Shown here: positions 60,367-64,000 of the stretch, piece after piece
How positions within the stretch are numbered: position 1 is the first letter of the stretch
How the letters are laid out: each line of letters begins with the position of its first letter
From: CAMLJR01 sp964631955
GTDB lineage: Bacteria; Pseudomonadota; Gammaproteobacteria; Pseudomonadales; CAMLJR01
NCBI GenBank assembly: GCA_964631955.1
Contig: CAZWBA010000012.1
Span: forward strand, 51,381-115,380
Length of the DNA: 64,000 nt
Direction: 5' to 3'
Program-made: the position numbers and the translations under genes
Notes under the pieces: model-generated
What the model was told of the DNA's origin: nothing
The model's input: only the letters and a program-made list of their open reading frames with translations
Database searches by the model: none

Positions 60367-60738
60367 AAAATCACCATGGCCAATGCAGGCTGCTGAATGT
60401 AAAAAAGATTTTTTTACTATAGAAATGAAAGATTGCATAGGGTGCCTTGCAATTACTGCGAAACTATTACAACAATTTTGATTGAATTGAGTCGCGATGT
60501 CCTGGGGAGCGGGCCGGGAACTGATTATTAGCTCCTGCCTTTTTATTTTTAAAACGTTATTAGAATTAATTTACGCCCTTATCGGGCTAGAGTCAAAGCA
60601 TGGTTTTTTTGATGGTGATGGAATACCAGCGGGGCGGGGAAATAATCAGCTGATGGATATTGTCTTCATCGAAACGCGGGGTGGATGCCCCGCGTTGGTC
60701 GATCGACGACATCCTTGTCGGAAAGCTCCAGCTTTCGA
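60367..60738. other. Gap between the EPS operon and the VPLPA-CTERM gene
   Basis: This region should hold the EPS operon promoter (minus strand) and the end of the VPLPA-CTERM transcript. A hairpin at 60673-60696 is the only clear element. I found no sigma-54 site with correct spacing. Plus-strand open frames here are not convincing genes. Confidence 0.4.
60673..60696 (-). terminator. Hairpin after the VPLPA-CTERM gene, possible terminator
   Basis: AACGCGGGG pairs with CCCCGCGTT across 6 bases, 42 bases after the minus-strand stop. Only a short T-run (TTT) follows on that strand, so termination may be partial and allow read-through into the EPS operon. Confidence 0.55.
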
Positions 60739-61359
60739 TTACGAACGGCGACGGCGAGCAGTGCCTGCCAGGCCGAGCAGGCCGGAACCGAACAGCCATG
60801 CTGCTGCAGGCACGGGAACTGCTGCCTGGGCTTCGAGAGTGACGTTCATCGGAACGGGGATGTAGACGAATATGGGATTACCTTCTTCGTCGAATGCTGC
60901 TTTGTTGATTTGAAGAGTCCAGGTATAAGTGGCGCCATTTGTCGGTGTGAATGGCAAGCCGGTTTTATAGTTCGTCTCAGTGGTGCCAACGGTGTTTCTG
61001 AGCGGGCCTGAGAGTGGACCGGAGAATCCCGCACATGCGCTTCCGCTGTTGAGGTTATCGACGCAGGTTGCAATATCAAACGGGTTCAGGGTGCCTTTAC
61101 CATTCGATTCGTCCATGCTGAAGGTTTGCTGGATGTTGACGTCGAGAGCCACTGTGCCGGCTGAGTAAATGCGGCCGGACCAAGAGCCCGCATTGGAGCT
61201 GTCGTCCCAAGTCCCGGCAAAGTCTTCCATAATCAAATTGCCGTTTACGCCGGCAAAGAAATTGGTGGCGGACATTTCGAGATTCCAGACCGTCGCATTG
61301 GCAGCGCCGGTGATAGTTGCCAGAGCAGATGCGGCCAGCAGAGTTTTGATAGCTTTCAT
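60739..61359 (-). CDS. VPLPA-CTERM sorting-signal protein, exosortase D substrate
   Basis: This is a secreted 206-residue protein of unknown function. A signal peptide (MKAIKTLLAASALATITGAANA) starts at ATG 61359, which has GAGG upstream. The C-terminus is VPVPAAAWLFGSGLLGLAG followed by TARRRRS. That is the tripartite sorting signal: motif, hydrophobic helix, basic tail. The motif fits the VPLPA class handled by exosortase D, encoded at 37425-39017. The mature part is beta-rich with two cysteines (TCVDN, ACAGF). The leader carries a predicted cyclic-di-GMP riboswitch. It is the only such substrate in the window. Confidence 0.9.
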   Translation of the reverse strand: MKAIKTLLAASALATITGAANATVWNLEMSATNFFAGVNGNLIMEDFAGTWDDSSNAGSWSGRIYSAGTVALDVNIQQTFSMDESNGKGTLNPFDIATCVDNLNSGSACAGFSGPLSGPLRNTVGTTETNYKTGLPFTPTNGATYTWTLQINKAAFDEEGNPIFVYIPVPMNVTLEAQAAVPVPAAAWLFGSGLLGLAGTARRRRS

Positions 61360-61753
61360 TGAAAATTCCTCGAGGTTGCTCGAGAAAGTGTTGGTGACCC
61401 GACTATCTTGCAGACTGCGTGAAAAAAGCACTCAAACATCGACCACGGCTTTTATGGTTATTGCAAGACTCGTAGCTTTCCGTCCCCGATTCACATCGGG
61501 TTTGGCTTTGGCAGCTTTCCCAGTGGTTATTAGAGTTAATACTTCCACCGTGCCCCGGTTGAATATGGGTTACGAGACACGTGTATAGAAATACCTGAAT
61601 GCTGCCGTCAATGCAACACGTGTAACATAATTTTATGTAATGGTTTTCCGGTTTTTATAACTGGCTCTCAGTCTGTCTTCCCGCCGTGCGAATTGACGGG
61701 ATGGCGCAAGAGCCGTAGTGGTCGAGTTTTTAATTCATGAGGAGGGCGGAGCC
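61360..61753. other. Divergent leader region, VPLPA-CTERM gene / eda
   Basis: Minus-strand leader of the VPLPA-CTERM gene with the riboswitch-like element at 61437-61515, plus the upstream region of eda. The eda start has a strong GGAGG site. I cannot fix the promoters. Confidence 0.5.
61437..61515 (-). ncRNA. Predicted GEMM-I cyclic-di-GMP riboswitch
   Basis: On the minus strand the order of elements fits the GEMM-I (c-di-GMP-I) aptamer. AAAGCCAAACC (61509-61499) runs into the P1 hairpin CCCGAT, GTGA (a GNRA tetraloop, 61494-61491), ATCGGGG. Next come the GGACGGAAAGC strand and, after a P2 arm, AGCCGTGGTCG (61450-61440). GEMM-I consensus has GCAAACC, GNRA, GGGACGCAAAGC and AGCCGGGTTGCC in that order. 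One base differs in the ACGCAAAG block (G for C), and the P2 loop is short. It lies about 80 bases before the VPLPA-CTERM start. A T6 run follows at 61422-61427, but I see no clear terminator. Confidence 0.6.
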
Positions 61754-62386
61754 ATGTCTTTGTCTTTGATAATTTCGAAAATCAAGGCATTCAAGATCGT
61801 TCCGGTCATTGTCGTGGAGCGGGCGCAGGACATCCTTGAACTCGGTGATACGCTGGTTCGAAGCGGCTTGCCCGTCGCTGAAATCACCTTTCGCACGCCA
61901 GCCGCTGCGGAGGCGATCCGCCTGTTGCGGGAGGCGCAGCCGCAGATGCTGATCGGGGCGGGAACGGTGCTGAATCAACGGCAGATGGAGGAGGCTCAGC
62001 GCGCGGGCGCCACGTTTATCGTCAGTCCCGGTCTGAATACAACCAATGCGCGCGCCGCCGCAAATTTGGGGATCCCGATCATTCCGGGCGTGAACAATCC
62101 GAGCGATATCGAGCTGGCCCTCGAACTGGGTTTGACCACATTGAAGTTTTTTCCTGCGGAGGCTTCGGGTGGCGTGAAGATGGTGAAGGCATTGACGGGG
62201 CCGTACGGCCAGGTGCAGTTCATGCCCACCGGGGGCATTACCCCGCAGAATATTCGCGATTATCTTGCACTGCCTGGCGTGATTGCCTGCGGCGGCAGCT
62301 GGATGGTTGACCCCGACCTGATTCGCTCGGGCAATTGGGCCGAGGTAGAGAAGAGAGCGCGCGCTGCCGTGGCGCTAGTCGCCTGA
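61754..62386 (+). CDS. eda: 2-keto-3-deoxy-6-phosphogluconate / 4-hydroxy-2-oxoglutarate aldolase
   Basis: This aldolase splits KDPG to pyruvate and glyceraldehyde-3-phosphate in the Entner-Doudoroff pathway. From ATG 61754 (GGAGG upstream) it is 210 residues, the usual trimer-forming size. The Glu of AEITFRT, the Schiff-base lysine in LKFFPAE and the phosphate loop MPTGGI are in place. No edd or zwf gene is next to it in the window. The 3' end overlaps the convergent MarR gene by 12 bases. An upstream in-frame start at 61718 would add a poor N-terminus. Confidence 0.94.
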   Translation: MSLSLIISKIKAFKIVPVIVVERAQDILELGDTLVRSGLPVAEITFRTPAAAEAIRLLREAQPQMLIGAGTVLNQRQMEEAQRAGATFIVSPGLNTTNARAAANLGIPIIPGVNNPSDIELALELGLTTLKFFPAEASGGVKMVKALTGPYGQVQFMPTGGITPQNIRDYLALPGVIACGGSWMVDPDLIRSGNWAEVEKRARAAVALVA

Positions 62387-62887
62387 TTCTGTCGACGCTG
62401 CCGGCGCGCTGAAAGCACTTGCTGCATCGCGCAGCTGCTGCTCGAAACTATCGAGGTTGCCGCCTCCCAGTATCGTCTGGAGTTCCCGACGCACTTCGTG
62501 CAGCACTTCTTCAATATCGTTCTTCAGTTTTATGCCTGTCAGCGTCAATTGAATGATGCGCGAGCGCTTGTCGCGAATATCGGGATGGCTATAGATATAG
62601 CCATCCCGCTCCAGGTCCCGCACCAGCTTGCCGGTCGCCTGCTGGCTGATGCCGATACGTTCGGCCAGATCTCCCAGGCACAGGCCTTCGGTATCCAGAT
62701 GGAGAATGACCGGACTTTGCGAGCAGCGAAATTTGCGATGCCCGCGCTCGCGGCATTTTGCAAGCGTCCGCAGTTCGAAGGCTTCGGAGAGTGTGTGTAA
62801 TAGCTGCCCGAGATGCTGGGGAATTTCGGGAGGTATGCGTGGAGCGGGGCGCGCAGTGCGCCATTGAACAGTCTGTTCGAAATTCAT
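62375..62887 (-). CDS. MarR-family transcriptional regulator
   Basis: This is a 170-residue winged-helix regulator. The DNA-binding part is LCLGDLAERIGISQQATGKLVRDLERDGYIYSH followed by the wing PDIRDKRSRIIQLT. I place the start at MNFEQTVQWR (ATG 62885-62887); the frame extends upstream with no family likeness. A cysteine-rich N-terminal third (RTLAKCRERGHRKFRCSQ) is unusual and could sense oxidants or bind a ligand. The target is not known. Convergent overlap with eda does not imply co-regulation. Confidence 0.86.
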   Translation of the reverse strand: MNFEQTVQWRTARPAPRIPPEIPQHLGQLLHTLSEAFELRTLAKCRERGHRKFRCSQSPVILHLDTEGLCLGDLAERIGISQQATGKLVRDLERDGYIYSHPDIRDKRSRIIQLTLTGIKLKNDIEEVLHEVRRELQTILGGGNLDSFEQQLRDAASAFSAPAASTESGD

Positions 62888-63124
62888 GATGCGGCGTCCC
62901 GAGTTATTGTTTTTTTGATTTGATACCACCACCAACCACATTGGGAACGTTAGAACGGCTGCCGGAGGCTGTCGAATGACGAATTTGTAACCTCTCTGAT
63001 CATCGACGCGGCGCGTTGTTTGCGGCGAGGACACATTCCCGGGTACAGTACCGGCCCGCTGGCGTTTTGACGCCGTTTCATGCACTAAATCCCACAACTA
63101 TCTGCAATCGCCAGGACTTTTACG

Positions 63125-63460
63125 ATGAGTTTTTTTATTTCCGAAGCTTATGCCCAAACCGCTGCACAGGCGCCATCTCCGACGAGCTCGCTGTTTCAGA
63201 TCCTGTTTCTGGGCGGGCTCTTTGCGGTGTTTTATTTCCTGGCGATTCGCCCCCAGCGCAAGCGCCAGAAAGAGCATACGGACATGGTGGCAGCGCTGGC
63301 CAAAGGCGACGAAGTCGTCACCACCAGCGGTATTTTGGGCAAGGTCAATAAAGTGGACGAGGGTTATGTGGTGCTGCAGGTGGCCGATAACGTCGAGCTT
63401 AAATTCCAGAAAGTCGCCATTCATGCGGTTTTGCCGAAAGGCACGCTGAAATCGATTTGA
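63125..63460 (+). CDS. yajC: Preprotein translocase subunit YajC
   Basis: YajC is a small inner-membrane partner of SecDF and the holotranslocon. The 111 residues have one membrane helix (QILFLGGLFAVFYFLAIRPQR, about 24-44) followed by the family motif RKRQKEHTDMVAALAKGDEVVTTSGILGKV. AGGA precedes the ATG. Usually yajC lies between tgt and secD, but neither flanks it here (MarR gene upstream, PLP enzyme downstream), so it appears separated. Confidence 0.94.
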   Translation: MSFFISEAYAQTAAQAPSPTSSLFQILFLGGLFAVFYFLAIRPQRKRQKEHTDMVAALAKGDEVVTTSGILGKVNKVDEGYVVLQVADNVELKFQKVAIHAVLPKGTLKSI

Positions 63461-63521
63461 TAAGTCCGGCGCGTTCCTCTCGCGTACCTTTTGTTAGTCA
63501 GTAAAAGGAGGCAGTTGATAG

Positions 63522-64000
63522 ATGGTCAATTACCCAGCTCGCCTCCAGCTCGCGCAAACCCCGACACCGCTGCAACTGCTCGGACGATTGTCCAGGGAAG
63601 TCGGTGGTCCGCGCATCTGGATCAAGCGCGACGATTTGACCGGTGCGCTGCTCAGCGGCAATAAAGTCCGCAAACTGGAATTTGTACTCGCTCATGCGCT
63701 TGAGCAGGGCTGTGACGCCATCATCACGTGCGGTGGATTGCAGTCGAATCACTGCCGTGCCACGGCTGTGCTGTGCGCACAATTGGGTCTGCGGTGCCAT
63801 TTGATTTTGCGCGGCGAATCCGAGCCGCCGTATGACGGCAATCTCCTGCTCGATCATCTGGTCGGCGCTGATGTGCGGACGTTTCCTGCCGACTTCTATC
63901 AAAAAAATCTTCTGAAATTACTCGGTGAAGCCGCGGACGAATTGCGCCGTGCCGGCCGTATTCCATTCGTCATCCCGACGGGGGCGAGCGATGGCATCGG
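63522..64000 (+). CDS. D-cysteine desulfhydrase / ACC deaminase family PLP enzyme (3' end outside window)
   Basis: This is the N-terminal 159 residues of a fold-type II PLP enzyme. The Schiff-base lysine is in SGNKVRKLEF, and GLQSNHCRATAV is the PLP-binding loop. The likeness is to DcyD-type D-cysteine desulfhydrases and 1-aminocyclopropane-1-carboxylate deaminases, which convert D-cysteine or ACC to ammonia and a keto acid. Which one cannot be decided here, because the residues that separate them are beyond base 64000. AAAGGAGG lies 11 bases before the ATG. Confidence 0.87.
   Translation, partial: MVNYPARLQLAQTPTPLQLLGRLSREVGGPRIWIKRDDLTGALLSGNKVRKLEFVLAHALEQGCDAIITCGGLQSNHCRATAVLCAQLGLRCHLILRGESEPPYDGNLLLDHLVGADVRTFPADFYQKNLLKLLGEAADELRRAGRIPFVIPTGASDGI

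Noticed and set aside
60430..60465. Possible sigma-54 promoter for the EPS operon
   Set aside because: GG and GC elements are present on the minus strand but 8 bases apart rather than the required 10.
32974..60738. Genomic island inserted at tRNA-Leu
   Set aside because: No integrase gene and no repeat of the tRNA 3' end were seen at the far side of the EPS locus.
60497..60865. Plus-strand open frame between EPS and VPLPA genes
   Set aside because: It runs over the 3' end of the VPLPA-CTERM gene and has no domain.
1..64000. CRISPR array, prophage or toxin-antitoxin system
   Set aside because: No regularly spaced repeats, phage structural genes or paired small toxin and antitoxin genes were seen.

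Overview
The window looks like the chromosome of a free-living, aerobic gammaproteobacterium of moderate GC content. The lon-hupB-ppiD order, nfuA, cobalamin-dependent metH, the siroheme sulfite reductase with its DUF934 partner, and the ETF / ETF-ubiquinone oxidoreductase set point that way. The exosortase D and VPLPA-CTERM genes fit marine or soil members of that class. I cannot name the genus from the sequence alone.

Layout. 1-6.2 kb: end of lon, hupB, ppiD, a short-type serA, a small lipoprotein and a DUF1285 gene, all on the plus strand. 6.3-11.3 kb: a membrane protein with an acetyltransferase-like tail, then the electron-transfer set, with ETF-QO divergent from etfB-etfA. 11.5-19.5 kb: a small membrane protein, DUF934-cysI, two very small membrane proteins, metH and nfuA. 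19.6-26.6 kb: a CobW-type GTPase, a CPBP protease, a yfiR-GGDEF/EAL pair (cyclic-di-GMP signalling), a DUF2806-like protein and an SCP2 protein. 26.7-32.7 kb: a six-gene accessory cluster (class III CoA-transferase, amidohydrolase, crotonase, SnoaL-like protein, two short-chain dehydrogenases). Its function is not known to me, and two of its enzymes have an unusual staggered-half architecture. 33.0-33.2 kb: tRNA-Cys and tRNA-Leu.

33.3-60.4 kb is one 27-kb minus-strand exopolysaccharide and exosortase locus. Read in transcription order it holds outer-membrane export protein, beta-barrel protein, chain-length determinant, CpsD-type ATPase, ExeA-like ATPase, wecB, wecC, a secreted DUF4091 protein, pyruvyl transferase, flippase, polymerase, glycosyltransferases, a two-domain oxidoreductase, heparinase-like protein, another glycosyltransferase, exosortase D fused to EpsI, a WecA-like initiating transferase and the TPR lipoprotein PrsT. 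A VPLPA-CTERM protein, the expected exosortase substrate, lies just upstream at 60.7-61.4 kb. Its leader carries what looks like a GEMM-I cyclic-di-GMP riboswitch. This would link the secreted surface protein to the second messenger made or degraded by enzymes such as the GGDEF-EAL protein at 22-24 kb.

61.7-64 kb returns to housekeeping genes: KDPG aldolase, a MarR regulator, yajC, and the start of a D-cysteine desulfhydrase / ACC-deaminase family gene cut by the window edge.

The most promising material for new biology is the 26.7-32.7 kb cluster and the riboswitch-exosortase link.
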